Source of the DNA: an uncultured Rhodospirillaceae bacterium
GTDB taxonomy: Bacteria; Pseudomonadota; Alphaproteobacteria; Reyranellales; Reyranellaceae
Reading direction: 5' to 3'
Length of the DNA stretch: 64,000 bases
Assembly: GCA_945952105.1 (NCBI GenBank)
Contig: CAMFGZ010000010.1
Location: 62,001-126,000, forward strand
The position numbers were made by a program, and so were the translations under genes. How positions within the stretch are numbered: position 1 is the first letter of the stretch; every line of letters starts with the position of its first letter. This document shows positions 27,278-36,708 of the stretch, one piece after another. The notes below the pieces were generated by a model. It did no database searches. It was not told where the DNA came from and worked only from the letters and a program-made list of their open reading frames with translations.

Positions 27278-29077
27278 ATGAACCAGAAGACCGTTCGGAT
27301 CGGCTGCCATTCGGGCTTCTGGGGCGACACCGAGACCGCCGCGGTCCAGCTCGTGAGGCACGGCAACGTCGACTATCTGGTGAGCGACTATCTCGCCGAG
27401 GTCACCATGTCGATCATGGCGGCCCAGAAGCTGCGCAATCCGCAGGCGGGCTATGCGGTCGACTTCGTCTCGGTCGTCATGGCGCCGCTCGCGCGTGAGA
27501 TCGCGGAGAAGAAGATCAAGGTCGTCACCAATGCGGGCGGCGTCAATCCGCTCGCCTGCCGCGACGCGGTGCTGAAGGCCTGCGAGGCCGCGGGTGTGAC
27601 GCTCAAGGTCGCGGTCGTGCTGGGTGACGACATCCTGCCCCGCGCCGACGAGTTACGCGCGGCCGGTATCCGCGAGATGGATACCGGCGCGGAGCTGCCG
27701 GCCAAGATCGCCAGCATGAACGCCTATCTCGGCGGCTTCCCGATCGCGCGAGCGCTGGCCGAGGGCGCCGACGTGGTCATCACAGGGCGCTGCGTCGATT
27801 CCGCCGTCACGCTGGGTGCGCTGATCCACGCGTTCTCATGGACGCCGCAGGAGTTCGACCGGCTCGCCGCGGGCACGCTGTGCGGCCACATCATCGAGTG
27901 CGGCGCGCAGTGCAACGGCGGCAACTTCACCGATTGGCGGCTGGTGCCGGACTACGACAACATGGGTTTCCCGATCGCGGAAGTGTCGAGCGATGGCAGC
28001 TTCGTGCTTTCCAAGCCCGACGATACCGGCGGCCTGATCAGCACCGCGACCGTTGCCGAGCAGATGCTCTACGAGATCGGCGATCCGCGCGCCTACATGG
28101 TGCCCGACGTCGTGTGCGACTTCACGCAGGCGACCTACGAACAGGTGGGCAAGGATCGCGTGCGGGTGAGCGGCGCGAAGGGACGGCCGCCCACGGATAC
28201 CTACAAGGTCTCGACCACCTGGCCCGACGGCTACAAGTTCAGCTCGATCTTCATGCTCGGCGGACGCGAGGCGGTAGCCAAGGGCCGGCACAGCGCGGAG
28301 TCGATCATCAAGAAGACACGACGGATGTTCGCCGAGAAGGGCATGGCGGACTATCGCGACGTCAGCATCGAGGTGATCGGCAGCGAGGCGACCTACGGGC
28401 CGCATGGCCGCACGCCGGACGCGCGCGAGGTCGTGGTGAAGATCGCCGCCAGGCACGACCAGAAGGAAGCGCTCGGTCTCCTCGGGCGCGAGATTTCGCC
28501 GATGTCGACCGGCGGCGTGGTCGGCATGACCGGCAGCTTCGGTGCCGGCCGCGTCTCGCCGTCGCCCGTCATCCGCATGTTCTCCTGCCTGGTCCCGAAG
28601 ACGATGGTGCCGGTCACGGTCGACATCGACGGCCATCGCATCGCGATGCAGGAGGGCGCCCGCAGCGGCGGCTTCACGGCGGCCCAGCTTCCCGCCGAGG
28701 CGCCGGCGGCCAGCCCGCAGCCGGCCAGCGACACCACGACCGTGCCACTGATCGCGCTCGCCTATGGCCGCTCGGGCGACAAGGGCGACAATGCCAATAT
28801 CGGCATCTTCGCCCGCCAGCCCGAGTACGAGCCCATCCTCGACGCCGAAGTGACGGAGGAGGCGGTGGCAAAATACTTTGCGCACCGCATCGAGGGGCCG
28901 GTCACGCGCTGGCGGCTGCCGGGCATAAAGGGGTTCAACTTCCTGCTGCGGCAGGCACTGGGCGGAGGCGGCATGGCCTCGCTCAAGGCCGATCCGCTGG
29001 CCAAGGCCTTCGCGCAGATGTTGCTCGACATGCCGGTGCATGTTCCGAAATCGCTGGCGGCGAAGCTCGAAAGTTAG
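27278..29077 (+). CDS. AtuA-family (acyclic terpene utilisation, DUF1446) protein
   Basis: 599 residues. The N-terminal DUF1446/AtuA domain (about 1-450) starts VRIGCHSGFWGDTETAAVQL and includes VVTNAGGVNPLACRDAVL, ADVVITGRCVDSAVTLG, HIIECGAQCNGGNFTDW and TFKSS-like YKFSSIFMLGG. A smaller C-terminal AtuA ferredoxin-fold domain (about 485-590) begins LIALAYGRSGDKGDNANIG. AtuA is needed for citronellol/geraniol degradation in Pseudomonas, but its reaction is not established. The partner here is the upstream enoyl-CoA hydratase. Other atu/liu genes are absent from the window, so the exact pathway is open. Confidence 0.88.
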   Translation: MNQKTVRIGCHSGFWGDTETAAVQLVRHGNVDYLVSDYLAEVTMSIMAAQKLRNPQAGYAVDFVSVVMAPLAREIAEKKIKVVTNAGGVNPLACRDAVLKACEAAGVTLKVAVVLGDDILPRADELRAAGIREMDTGAELPAKIASMNAYLGGFPIARALAEGADVVITGRCVDSAVTLGALIHAFSWTPQEFDRLAAGTLCGHIIECGAQCNGGNFTDWRLVPDYDNMGFPIAEVSSDGSFVLSKPDDTGGLISTATVAEQMLYEIGDPRAYMVPDVVCDFTQATYEQVGKDRVRVSGAKGRPPTDTYKVSTTWPDGYKFSSIFMLGGREAVAKGRHSAESIIKKTRRMFAEKGMADYRDVSIEVIGSEATYGPHGRTPDAREVVVKIAARHDQKEALGLLGREISPMSTGGVVGMTGSFGAGRVSPSPVIRMFSCLVPKTMVPVTVDIDGHRIAMQEGARSGGFTAAQLPAEAPAASPQPASDTTTVPLIALAYGRSGDKGDNANIGIFARQPEYEPILDAEVTEEAVAKYFAHRIEGPVTRWRLPGIKGFNFLLRQALGGGGMASLKADPLAKAFAQMLLDMPVHVPKSLAAKLES

Positions 29078-29252
29078 CGTTCTTCTGCTCTCTCACCTTC
29101 ACGGTGAAGATGAGGTAAGAGGAAAATTACTCGTAATTACAATGATTTGAACGGTGGATTGGCGTTCTTTGAGCGTCGTTGGTTTGAAGTGCTCCTGGCG
29201 TGTTGCACGCCGACGAACCCAAATCTGCGCTGCCCAAGATAATATCTATCGA

Positions 29253-29275
29253 TTGACATAGTGTATCACCTGATA
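29253..29275 (+). promoter_or_regulatory. Candidate promoter and operator for the TetR/efflux operon
   Basis: A perfect -35 hexamer TTGACA at 29253-29258 is followed by TATCA-CC-TGATA, a 5-bp inverted repeat at 29264-29275, where a -10 region (TAATAA) begins at 29274. The repeat inside the spacer is where a TetR-type repressor would block transcription of its own gene, 36 bp downstream. The 15-bp -35/-10 spacing is short, so the exact -10 is uncertain. Confidence 0.4.
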
Positions 29276-29310
29276 ATAAAGTGCTTGTGTTAGCGCTGTT
29301 CAGGGTACCT

Positions 29311-30003
29311 ATGATCGATACGCCATCCACCGTCCGCGGCCGGCCCGCAACGCAGGCGCGGGGGGAAGACACCCGCCGGCGCATCCTGGAAAGCGCGCTC
29401 GATCTTTTTGCCGCCCATGGATATGAGGGCGCCAGCACCCGGCAGATCGCCGAGAGCGCCGGCGTGAACCTGCCGGCCATCCAGTATTATTTCGGCAACA
29501 AGGAAGGCCTCTACCGGGCGATCATCGAGGACATCGTTGCCGACACCGAGCGGCACATGGCCGAGGTGTCGCCCCGCGTGCGAGCCGCGCTCGACGATCC
29601 CGCCGCCACCCCGCCCGAACTGACCGAACTCCTGTGCGTGATGCTGGAGACCTTCGTCACCCTCGTCACCAGCGGCACGCAGGTCGAGAGCCGACGCCTG
29701 TTCTTCGCGCGCGCCGAAGTCGAGGAAACGCCCGGTCTCGACCGGCTGCACGACAACGGCATGCGGCAGATCTTCAATCCCTGCCTCGCCCTGTTTGCGC
29801 GCCTCCACGGCAAGCCGGAAGCCGACCGGGAGATGACGATGCGCACGATGGCGTTGATCGGCCAGGTCGTCATCTTCTGCAGCAACAACAAGCGCCCCAT
29901 CCTCGCGGCAGCCGGCCTCGACGGCGAGAGCGTCCGGCTGATGAAGCAGATCGTGCGCGAGCAGACGCTCGCCATCTGCCGCGCCGCCGCGCCCGCCGAA
30001 TAG
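29311..30003 (+). CDS. TetR/AcrR-family regulator with CerR-type C-terminal domain
   Basis: 230 residues from the ATG at 29311; a GTG at 29281 would add ten residues. The DNA-binding domain is clear: TRRRILESALDLFAAHGYEG, ASTRQIAESAGVNLPAIQYY and FGNKEGLYRAIIED. The C-terminal domain (CVMLETFVTLVTSG to GQVVIFCSNNKRPIL) matches the CerR/DUF1956 group that often controls RND efflux pumps. It is 4 bp upstream of the outer-membrane factor gene, so it heads the efflux operon and probably represses it. Confidence 0.92.
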   Translation: MIDTPSTVRGRPATQARGEDTRRRILESALDLFAAHGYEGASTRQIAESAGVNLPAIQYYFGNKEGLYRAIIEDIVADTERHMAEVSPRVRAALDDPAATPPELTELLCVMLETFVTLVTSGTQVESRRLFFARAEVEETPGLDRLHDNGMRQIFNPCLALFARLHGKPEADREMTMRTMALIGQVVIFCSNNKRPILAAAGLDGESVRLMKQIVREQTLAICRAAAPAE

Positions 30004-30007
30004 TTTC

Positions 30008-31555
30008 ATGGGTACGAACATGCACAAGCGTTCGCCAGTCCTCGCCGCCTTCACGGCCGTTCTTCTCGCGGGCTGCACTTCGGGTCCGGATTTCGTGAAG
30101 CCCGACAAGCCCGCCCAGACGAGCTACACGCCGGAGTCGCTGGCCCCGCAGACCAGTTCGGCGGCCGGCCCCGGCGGTGCGGCGCAGACCTTCGTGCCGG
30201 AGAAGGACATCCCCGGCGAATGGTGGACGCTGTTCCAGTCGCAACAGCTCGACACGCTCATCAGGGAAGCGCTGCAGGCCAATCCCGACGTCGATGCCGC
30301 GCAGGCCGCGCTGCGTCAGGCGCGCGAGAATTTCTTTGCCCAGCAGGGCAGCCTGTTCCCGACGCTCGGCGCCAATGCTTCCGGCCAGCAGCAGCTGGCC
30401 TCGCCGGCCTCGCAGGGACAGACGGGTGCGGGCACGATCTTCGGCGTCACCGCGGCCTCGCTTAACATCTCCTATTCGCCGGACATCTTCGGCGGCGTGC
30501 GGCGCCAGGTGGAATCCAAGGAAGCGCTGGCCGAGGTCCAGCGTTTCCAGCTCGAGGCGACGTATCTCACGCTTACGTCCAACGTCGTGGTGGCCGCGAT
30601 CAACCTCGCCTCGCTGCAGGCGCAGATCGATGCGACCAGGGGCATCATCGCCATCCTCAACAATTCGCTGTCCGTTGTGCGCCGCCAGTTCGACCTGGGC
30701 GGCGCCTCGCGCGCCGACGTGCTGGCGCAGGAGGCCGCGCTCACGCAGACGCAGGCGACCCTGCCGCCCCTCGAGAAGCAGCTCGCCATCCAGCGCAACC
30801 AGCTGATGCGACTGGTCGGCCGCTCGCCGGACCAGGACCGCGGCGAGAAGTTCGACCTGGCCAAGCTGAAGCTGCCGACCGATCTGCCGCTCAGCCTTCC
30901 CTCGCAGCTCGTGGAGCAGCGGCCTGACGTCAAGGCGGCCGAGGCACAGCTCCATTCCGCCAGCGCCGACATCGGCGTCGCCGTCTCCAACCAGATGCCG
31001 CAATTCACCATCACCGGCCTGCTGGGCTTCACCTCGGGCGGCATCGGTTCGTTGCTCGTGCCGGGCGCCGGTGTGTGGAGCATCGGTTTGGGCATCGCGC
31101 AGACCGTGTTCGACGGCGGCCGCCTCGACCATCAGCGCCAGGCCGCCATTGCCGCCTATGAGCGCGCCGCGGCGCAGTATCGCGGCGTCGTGCTGTCGGC
31201 GTTCCAGGACGTGGCCAACGCACTGCGCGCCCTGCAGTCCGATGCCGACACCCTGCGGGCGCAGGTCGCCGCCGAGCAGACGGCGGCTGCGAGCCTGCGG
31301 CTCTCCGAGCAGCAATACCAGCTCGGCGCGGTGAACTACCTGATCCTGCTCAATGCCCAGCAGACCTATCAGACGGCGGTTATCAACCGGTTGCGCGCGC
31401 AGGCGGCGCGCTACTCCGACACGGCGGCACTGTTCCAGGCGCTGGGCGGCGGCTGGTGGAACCGCACCGACGTCGATCCGAAATCCATGGGCAAGCCCAC
31501 GCGCTTCGCGCTGCCGCCCGTGCAGGACATCAAGCTTCCGCGCGCCGGTCACTGA
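30008..31555 (+). CDS. Outer-membrane efflux lipoprotein, NodT/OprM family
   Basis: 515 residues; an alternative ATG at 30020 lies four codons in. A signal peptide with a lipobox (AVLLAGCTSGPDFVKP) predicts acylation at Cys. Two OEP repeats follow: EWWTLFQSQQLDTLIREALQ with NPDVDAAQAALRQARENFFA, and the second with LVEQRPDVKAAEAQLHSAS and SAFQDVANALRALQSDADTL. The C-terminal region ends in a proline-rich tail. It is the trimeric outer-membrane channel of the tripartite pump encoded with the next two genes. Confidence 0.94.
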   Translation: MGTNMHKRSPVLAAFTAVLLAGCTSGPDFVKPDKPAQTSYTPESLAPQTSSAAGPGGAAQTFVPEKDIPGEWWTLFQSQQLDTLIREALQANPDVDAAQAALRQARENFFAQQGSLFPTLGANASGQQQLASPASQGQTGAGTIFGVTAASLNISYSPDIFGGVRRQVESKEALAEVQRFQLEATYLTLTSNVVVAAINLASLQAQIDATRGIIAILNNSLSVVRRQFDLGGASRADVLAQEAALTQTQATLPPLEKQLAIQRNQLMRLVGRSPDQDRGEKFDLAKLKLPTDLPLSLPSQLVEQRPDVKAAEAQLHSASADIGVAVSNQMPQFTITGLLGFTSGGIGSLLVPGAGVWSIGLGIAQTVFDGGRLDHQRQAAIAAYERAAAQYRGVVLSAFQDVANALRALQSDADTLRAQVAAEQTAAASLRLSEQQYQLGAVNYLILLNAQQTYQTAVINRLRAQAARYSDTAALFQALGGGWWNRTDVDPKSMGKPTRFALPPVQDIKLPRAGH

Positions 31556-31598
31556 CCGGTCGCTTCCCAGAACTCAGATCAGCTCAAAGAGGCATGCG

Positions 31599-32729
31599 AT
31601 GATCAAGCGAATGCTCATCATGCTCATTCTCGTCGGAGCAGTGCTCGGCGGTTTGTTCGGCTTCAAGACCTTCGTGAACGGCAAGATCAAGGAAGCCATG
31701 GCCGGCATGGCCAACACGCCCCAGACCGTCTCCGCGGTGAAGGCCCAGACGAGCGACTGGCAGCCGAAGATCGATGCTGTCGGCAGTCTGCGGGCGGTGC
31801 GCGGTGCCGAGCTGTCGCTCGAAGTGCCCGGCGTGGTCGAGACCATCAGTTTCCAGTCGGGCGACGAGGTGAAGGCGGGGCAGGTTCTGCTGACCCTGCG
31901 CAAGGAGGACGAGGAGGCGCGGCTGCAGTCGCTCGAGGCCACGGCCGCGCTCGCCCAGATCACCTACGACCGCGACGTGAAGCAGCTCAAGGCGCAGGCG
32001 ATCAGCCAGGCGATCGTCGACAACGACGAGGCCAACCTGCGCAACGCCCGGGCGCAGGTCGCCGTCCAGAAGGCGATCCTCGACAAGAAGACGCTGCGGG
32101 CGCCGTTCGACGGCAAGCTCGGTCTGCGCCAGGTCGATCTCGGCCAATTCCTGTCGGCAGGCACCGAAATCGCCACCCTGCAGTCGCTCGATCCGATCTT
32201 CGTCGACTTCCTGCTGCCGCAGCAGGCGGTGGCGCAGATCTCGGTGGGCGAGAAGGTGCGCGCGAAGGTCGATGCCTTTCCCGGGCGCACCTTCGAGGGC
32301 AAGATCACCGCCATCAATCCGAAGATCGATACGGGAAGCCGCAACATCCAGGTGCGCGCGACCCTAACGAACGCGGACCAGAAGCTGCTGCCCGGCATGT
32401 TCGCCACCGTTGAACTCGACACCGGCGCGGCGCAGCGCCTGGTAACGCTGCCGCAGACCGCGGTGGCCTACAATCCCTACGGCTCGCTGGTTTACATCGT
32501 CGACGAGAAGGGCAACGCGGCCGACGGCAAGCCGCAGCTCACCGCGCGCCAGGTCTTTGTCACGACCGGCGCCACGCGCGGCGACCAGGTTGCGATCCTC
32601 AAGGGGGTCTCGGAGGGCGACACGGTCGTGACCTCCGGCCAGATCAAGCTGCGCAACGGCGTGCCGGTTGTCGTCAACAACAGCGCTGTGCCGACCAACG
32701 ACGCCGCGCCGAAGATCGTCGACAAGTAA
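31599..32729 (+). CDS. RND efflux periplasmic adaptor (membrane fusion protein)
   Basis: 376 residues from the ATG at 31599. One N-terminal membrane anchor (MLIMLILVGAVLGGLFGF) is followed by the lipoyl half-motif GSLRAVRGAELSLEVPGVVE. A helical hairpin, mirrored lipoyl LRAPFDGKLGLRQVDLGQFL, beta-barrel (VRAKVDAFPGRTFEGKITAI) and membrane-proximal domain come next. It bridges the outer-membrane channel and the RND pump in the periplasm. It lies 43 bp after the channel gene and 24 bp before the pump gene. Confidence 0.94.
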   Translation: MIKRMLIMLILVGAVLGGLFGFKTFVNGKIKEAMAGMANTPQTVSAVKAQTSDWQPKIDAVGSLRAVRGAELSLEVPGVVETISFQSGDEVKAGQVLLTLRKEDEEARLQSLEATAALAQITYDRDVKQLKAQAISQAIVDNDEANLRNARAQVAVQKAILDKKTLRAPFDGKLGLRQVDLGQFLSAGTEIATLQSLDPIFVDFLLPQQAVAQISVGEKVRAKVDAFPGRTFEGKITAINPKIDTGSRNIQVRATLTNADQKLLPGMFATVELDTGAAQRLVTLPQTAVAYNPYGSLVYIVDEKGNAADGKPQLTARQVFVTTGATRGDQVAILKGVSEGDTVVTSGQIKLRNGVPVVVNNSAVPTNDAAPKIVDK

Positions 32730-32753
32730 CCAGCCCGCTCAGGACATCGTCCC

Positions 32754-35700
32754 ATGAAGTTCACCGATATCTTCATCCGCCGTCCGGTACTGGCGAGCGT
32801 GGTGAGCCTGCTCATCCTGGTCGTCGGCCTGCGCGCCATCAGCGGGCTGCCGGTTCTGCAATATCCGCGCACCGAAAACGCCGTCGTCACCATCACGACG
32901 ACCTACTACGGCGCGGATCCCGACGTCATCGCGGGCTTCATCACCACGCCGCTGGAGCAGGCGATCGCCCAGGCCAACGGCATCGACTACATGACGTCGA
33001 CCAGCCAGAGCGGCGTCAGCACCATCACGGTCTACCTGCGCCTCAACTACGATTCGAGCAAGGCGTTGACCGAGATCAACACCAAGGTGAGCTCGGTGCT
33101 GAACCGGCTGCCGGCCGGCACGCAGCAACCCGTGCTGACGGTGAAGATCGGCCAGACGATCGACGCGATGTATATCGGCTTCAACAGCACGGAGCTCGCG
33201 CCCAACCAGATCACCGACTATCTCGTCCGCGTCGTGCAACCCAGGCTGCAGGCGGTCGAGGGCGTGCAGACGGCCGAGCTGCTGGGCGCCAAGAACTTCG
33301 CGCTGCGCGCCTGGCTCGACCCGCAGAAGCTCGCGGCCTACGGCCTGACCGCCGCCGATGTCGGCCAGGCCTTGACGGCCAACGACTACATCGCCGGTCT
33401 CGGCACGACCAAGGGCCAGATGGTCCAGGTCACGCTGAAGGCCTCGACGGCGCTGAGTTCGCTGGAGGAATTCCGCAACCTGGTGCTGAAGCAGGAGAAG
33501 GGCGCGATCGTCCGCCTGAGCGACGTCGCCAACGTCACGCTGGGCTCGGACGACTATGAGTCCGAGGTGAGCTTCGACGGCCAGAAGGCGGTCTATATCG
33601 GCATCCAGGTCGCCCCGGCCGCCAACCTGCTCGATGTCATCGCCGGCGTCCGAAAGGTCTTTCCCGAGATCCAGGCGCAGCTTCCGCAGGGGCTGAACGG
33701 GCAGATCATCTATGACTCGACGGAGTTCGTGAACTCCTCGATCGACGAGGTGATCCGCACCCTGGTCGAGGCGCTGGTGATCGTGACCCTGGTGGTCTTC
33801 GCCTTCCTGGGCTCTGTGCGGTCGGTGATCATTCCGGTCATCGCGATCCCGCTGTCGCTGATCGGCACCTTCGCGATGATGGCGGCGTTCGGCTTCTCCA
33901 TCAATCTGCTGACCCTGCTCGCGCTGGTGCTGGCGATCGGCCTGGTGGTCGACGACGCCATCATCGTGGTCGAGAACGTGAATCGGCATCTGGAGGAGGG
34001 GCAGAAGCCGTTCCCCGCTGCCATCCAGGCGGCGCGCGAGCTGGGCGGACCGATCATCGCCATGACCGTGGTGCTGATCGCGGTCTACGTGCCGATCGGC
34101 TTCCAGCGCGGCCTGACCGGCGCGCTGTTCACCGAATTCGCCTTCACGCTTGTTGGCGCCGTCACGATCTCGGCGATCGTGGCGCTGACGCTGTCGCCGA
34201 TGATGTGCTCGCGCATGCTGAAGCCGCACGGCGAGACCGATCGCGGCTGGGAGGCCCGCCTGATCCGAGGCATCGATCGCGTGTTCGACGCGTTGCGCCG
34301 CGGCTACTCGCGCTGGCTGACGGGCAGCCTGAAATACCTGCCGGTGACGGCCGTCTTCGCCGTGCTGGTCCTGGGCAGCATCGTCTACCTCTATTCGGCG
34401 ACCAGCAGCGAGCTGGCGCCGCAGGAGGACCAGGGCGTCATCATCGCGTTTGCGACGTCGGCGCCCAACTCGACGATCGACCAGCGCCAGATCTACTCGC
34501 GCGAGATCTACAAGATCGGCGCGGGCCATCCCGAGACCGATCACGTCTTCCAGCTCGACGTGCCCGGCCAGTCGATCGCGGGCTTCGTGCTGAAGCCGTG
34601 GGACAAGCGTGCCATGACCTCCAACCAGCTGCAGCCGATCGTGCAGCAGCAGTTGGCGGGCATCGCCGGTGCGCAGGTCGTGGCCTTCCAGCCGCCGCCT
34701 CTGCCCGGCTCGACCGGCCTGCCGATCCAGTTCGTGATCAACACGACCGGCGGCTTCGAAGCGCTCAATGACGTGGCGCAGAAGTTCCTCCAGGAGGCGC
34801 TCGCCACCGGCCGGTTCATCTTCCTGAATACCGACCTCAAAATCGATGCGCCCCAGGCCACCGTGGTGATCGATCGCGACAAGGCGGCCCAACTCGGCCT
34901 CAAGATGAGCGACATCGGCGGCGCGCTGGGCTCGATGCTGGGCGGCGGCTACGTCAACTACTTCGCGCTCGATGGCCGCTCCTACAAGGTGATCCCGCAG
35001 GTCCAGCAGGCCTCGCGGCAGAACATCGACCAGATCCTCGACTATCACATCAAGGCGGCCGACGGCGCCTCGGTGCCGCTGTCGACGGTCGCGAAGATCG
35101 TGACCAAGGCGATCCCGCAGTCGCTGAATCACTTCCAGCAGCTCAACAGCGCCACCATCCAGGGCGTCGCCTTCCCAGGCGTGTCCCAGGCCGAGGCGCT
35201 GGAGACACTGAAGGATCTGGCGCAGCGCACGCTGCCGCAGGGCTATTCGGTCGATTATGGCGGCGCGTCGCGCCAGTACATTCAGGAGAGCGGCGGCTTC
35301 ATCGTCACCTTCGGCTTCGCCCTGATCATCATCTACCTGTCGCTCGCGGCGCTGTTCGAGAGCTTCCGCGATCCGCTGATCATCCTGTTCTCGGTGCCGA
35401 TGTCGATCGCCGGCGCGCTCATCTTCCTGATGGCGCTCAGCACGATCGGCATGCCGGGTGCCACCCTGAACATCTACACCCAGGTCGGCCTGGTGACCCT
35501 GATGGGCCTGATCAGCAAGCACGGCATCCTGATCGTCGAGGTGGCGAACGAGCTTCAGGAAGCCGGCAAGTCCCGCCGTGAGGCGATCCTCGAGGCCGCC
35601 GGCATCCGTCTCCGCCCGATCCTGATGACGACGGCGGCGATGGTGTTGGGCGTGGTGCCGCTGATCGTGGCGACCGGCGCGGGCGCGCTCTCGCGCTTCT

Positions 35701-35858
35701 CCATGGGCCTGGTGATCGCCAGTGGCCTGGCGGTCGGCACGCTCTTCACCCTGTTCGTGGTGCCGGCGGTCTATGTGATGCTGGCCGCCGACCACTCCAG
35801 GAAGAGGGGCGCCGGCGAGCCCGGTGAGCCTGCCGGGGCTGTTCCGGCGGGCGACTGA
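32754..35858 (+). CDS. RND (HAE1/AcrB-type) inner-membrane efflux pump
   Basis: 1034 residues, normal for the AcrB/MexB class. It starts MKFTDIFIRRPVLASVVSLL and has two halves of six transmembrane helices with large periplasmic loops. The helix-4 proton-relay motif ALVLAIGLVVDDAIIVVENV has the paired Asp residues, followed by FTEFAFTLVGAVTISAIVAL. The second half has YTQVGLVTLMGLISKHGILI and LRPILMTTAAMVLGVVPLI. It should export hydrophobic drugs or solvents by proton antiport. The 1057-residue ORF on the opposite strand is a codon-bias shadow. Confidence 0.96.
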   Translation: MKFTDIFIRRPVLASVVSLLILVVGLRAISGLPVLQYPRTENAVVTITTTYYGADPDVIAGFITTPLEQAIAQANGIDYMTSTSQSGVSTITVYLRLNYDSSKALTEINTKVSSVLNRLPAGTQQPVLTVKIGQTIDAMYIGFNSTELAPNQITDYLVRVVQPRLQAVEGVQTAELLGAKNFALRAWLDPQKLAAYGLTAADVGQALTANDYIAGLGTTKGQMVQVTLKASTALSSLEEFRNLVLKQEKGAIVRLSDVANVTLGSDDYESEVSFDGQKAVYIGIQVAPAANLLDVIAGVRKVFPEIQAQLPQGLNGQIIYDSTEFVNSSIDEVIRTLVEALVIVTLVVFAFLGSVRSVIIPVIAIPLSLIGTFAMMAAFGFSINLLTLLALVLAIGLVVDDAIIVVENVNRHLEEGQKPFPAAIQAARELGGPIIAMTVVLIAVYVPIGFQRGLTGALFTEFAFTLVGAVTISAIVALTLSPMMCSRMLKPHGETDRGWEARLIRGIDRVFDALRRGYSRWLTGSLKYLPVTAVFAVLVLGSIVYLYSATSSELAPQEDQGVIIAFATSAPNSTIDQRQIYSREIYKIGAGHPETDHVFQLDVPGQSIAGFVLKPWDKRAMTSNQLQPIVQQQLAGIAGAQVVAFQPPPLPGSTGLPIQFVINTTGGFEALNDVAQKFLQEALATGRFIFLNTDLKIDAPQATVVIDRDKAAQLGLKMSDIGGALGSMLGGGYVNYFALDGRSYKVIPQVQQASRQNIDQILDYHIKAADGASVPLSTVAKIVTKAIPQSLNHFQQLNSATIQGVAFPGVSQAEALETLKDLAQRTLPQGYSVDYGGASRQYIQESGGFIVTFGFALIIIYLSLAALFESFRDPLIILFSVPMSIAGALIFLMALSTIGMPGATLNIYTQVGLVTLMGLISKHGILIVEVANELQEAGKSRREAILEAAGIRLRPILMTTAAMVLGVVPLIVATGAGALSRFSMGLVIASGLAVGTLFTLFVVPAVYVMLAADHSRKRGAGEPGEPAGAVPAGD

Positions 35859-35871
35859 CGGCTGAGGAATG

Positions 35872-35906
35872 CGGCCGGGGCGGCAGAGAGGACTGCCCCG
35901 CCGGCC
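35872..35906 (+). terminator. GC-rich hairpin after the efflux operon
   Basis: GGCCGGGGCGGCAG and CTGCCCCGCCGGCC flank a 6-nt loop. The outer six and inner four pairs match, with a mismatched block between. It begins 14 bp after the RND stop codon. There is no T-tract, so it may be a Rho-aided or processing hairpin rather than a classic intrinsic terminator. Confidence 0.4.
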
Positions 35907-35930
35907 GGGCAATGGTGTATCCTCCGGGCC

Positions 35931-36107
35931 ATGACGGCCTCCTCGAAACTCGTCCCGGAGAAGGACGAACGCGCCGAACGGCTAGCCGCCGCGTTGCGCG
36001 AAAACCTGAAAAAGCGCAAGGCGCAGGCGCGTGCCAAGGGGGAAGTCTCGAAGCCGGCGGACGCCGGCCAGGCGGCTGACCGGCCGACCGGAAAGACCGG
36101 CGGTTGA
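35931..36107 (+). CDS. Small basic conserved-type hypothetical protein (58 aa)
   Basis: A 58-codon ORF running from ATG to TGA (MTASSKLVPEKDERAERLAA ... TGKTGG). It begins just after CCTCCGGGCC and ends 34 bp before dcd. The core RAERLAAALRENLKKRKAQA is a charged, amphipathic helix rich in Lys/Arg/Glu. The tail is Ala/Gly/Pro-rich. Short proteins with a similar ERL-ALR-NL-RRK core are common in alphaproteobacteria near murA/dcd. No function is known. It could bind RNA or a protein surface. Confidence 0.6.
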   Translation: MTASSKLVPEKDERAERLAAALRENLKKRKAQARAKGEVSKPADAGQAADRPTGKTGG

Positions 36108-36141
36108 GCCGGCTCCCTCCCTCCTTTAGAAGCGCCCCCTG

Positions 36142-36696
36142 ATGAGCATTCTCTCCGATCGCTGGATTCGCCGCATGGCGCAGGAGAAGGGCATGATCGA
36201 GCCCTTCGTCGACGCCCAGAAGCGCGAAGGGGTCATTTCATATGGCCTGTCGTCCTATGGCTACGACGCCCGCGTCGGCAACGACTTCAAGATCTTCACC
36301 AATGTGAATTCCTCGGTCGTCGATCCCAAGAACTTCGACCAGCAGAGCTTCGTCGACCGCAACACCGATGTCTGCATCATTCCGCCCAATTCCTTCGCGC
36401 TGGCGCGGACGGTCGAATATTTCCGCATCCCCCGTGACGTGCTGGTGATCTGCGTCGGCAAGTCGACCTATGCGCGTTGCGGCATCATCGTGAACGTGAC
36501 GCCGCTGGAGCCGGAGTGGGAGGGGCACGTGACCCTCGAATTCTCCAACACCACGCCGCTGCCTGCGCGCATCTACGCCAACGAAGGCGCGTGCCAGTTC
36601 CTCTTCCTCCAGGGCAACGAGCCTTGCGAGGTTTCCTACCGCGACAAGGCCGGCAAGTATCAGGGCCAGCGCGGCGTCACCCTGCCGAAAATCTGA
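36142..36696 (+). CDS. dcd: dCTP deaminase
   Basis: 184 residues. It contains the trimeric dUTPase-like fold with [20 protein letters not shown], the catalytic Glu133 in [16 protein letters not shown] and the nucleotide-binding [13 protein letters not shown]. The C-terminal flexible lid [14 protein letters not shown] closes over the substrate. It converts dCTP to dUTP for thymidylate synthesis. It is slightly shorter than the E. coli enzyme but similar to other alphaproteobacterial forms. It lies 12 bp upstream of murA. Confidence 0.96.
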   Translation: MSILSDRWIRRMAQEKGMIEPFVDAQKREGVISYGLSSYGYDARVGNDFKIFTNVNSSVVDPKNFDQQSFVDRNTDVCIIPPNSFALARTVEYFRIPRDVLVICVGKSTYARCGIIVNVTPLEPEWEGHVTLEFSNTTPLPARIYANEGACQFLFLQGNEPCEVSYRDKAGKYQGQRGVTLPKI

Positions 36697-36708
36697 GCGG
36701 AGGCGACC

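Noticed and set aside
32739..35912. 1057-codon antisense ORF opposite the RND pump
   Set aside because: The plus-strand reading is a complete RND transporter. The antisense reading is Arg/His/Asp-rich without family motifs, a GC-bias shadow.
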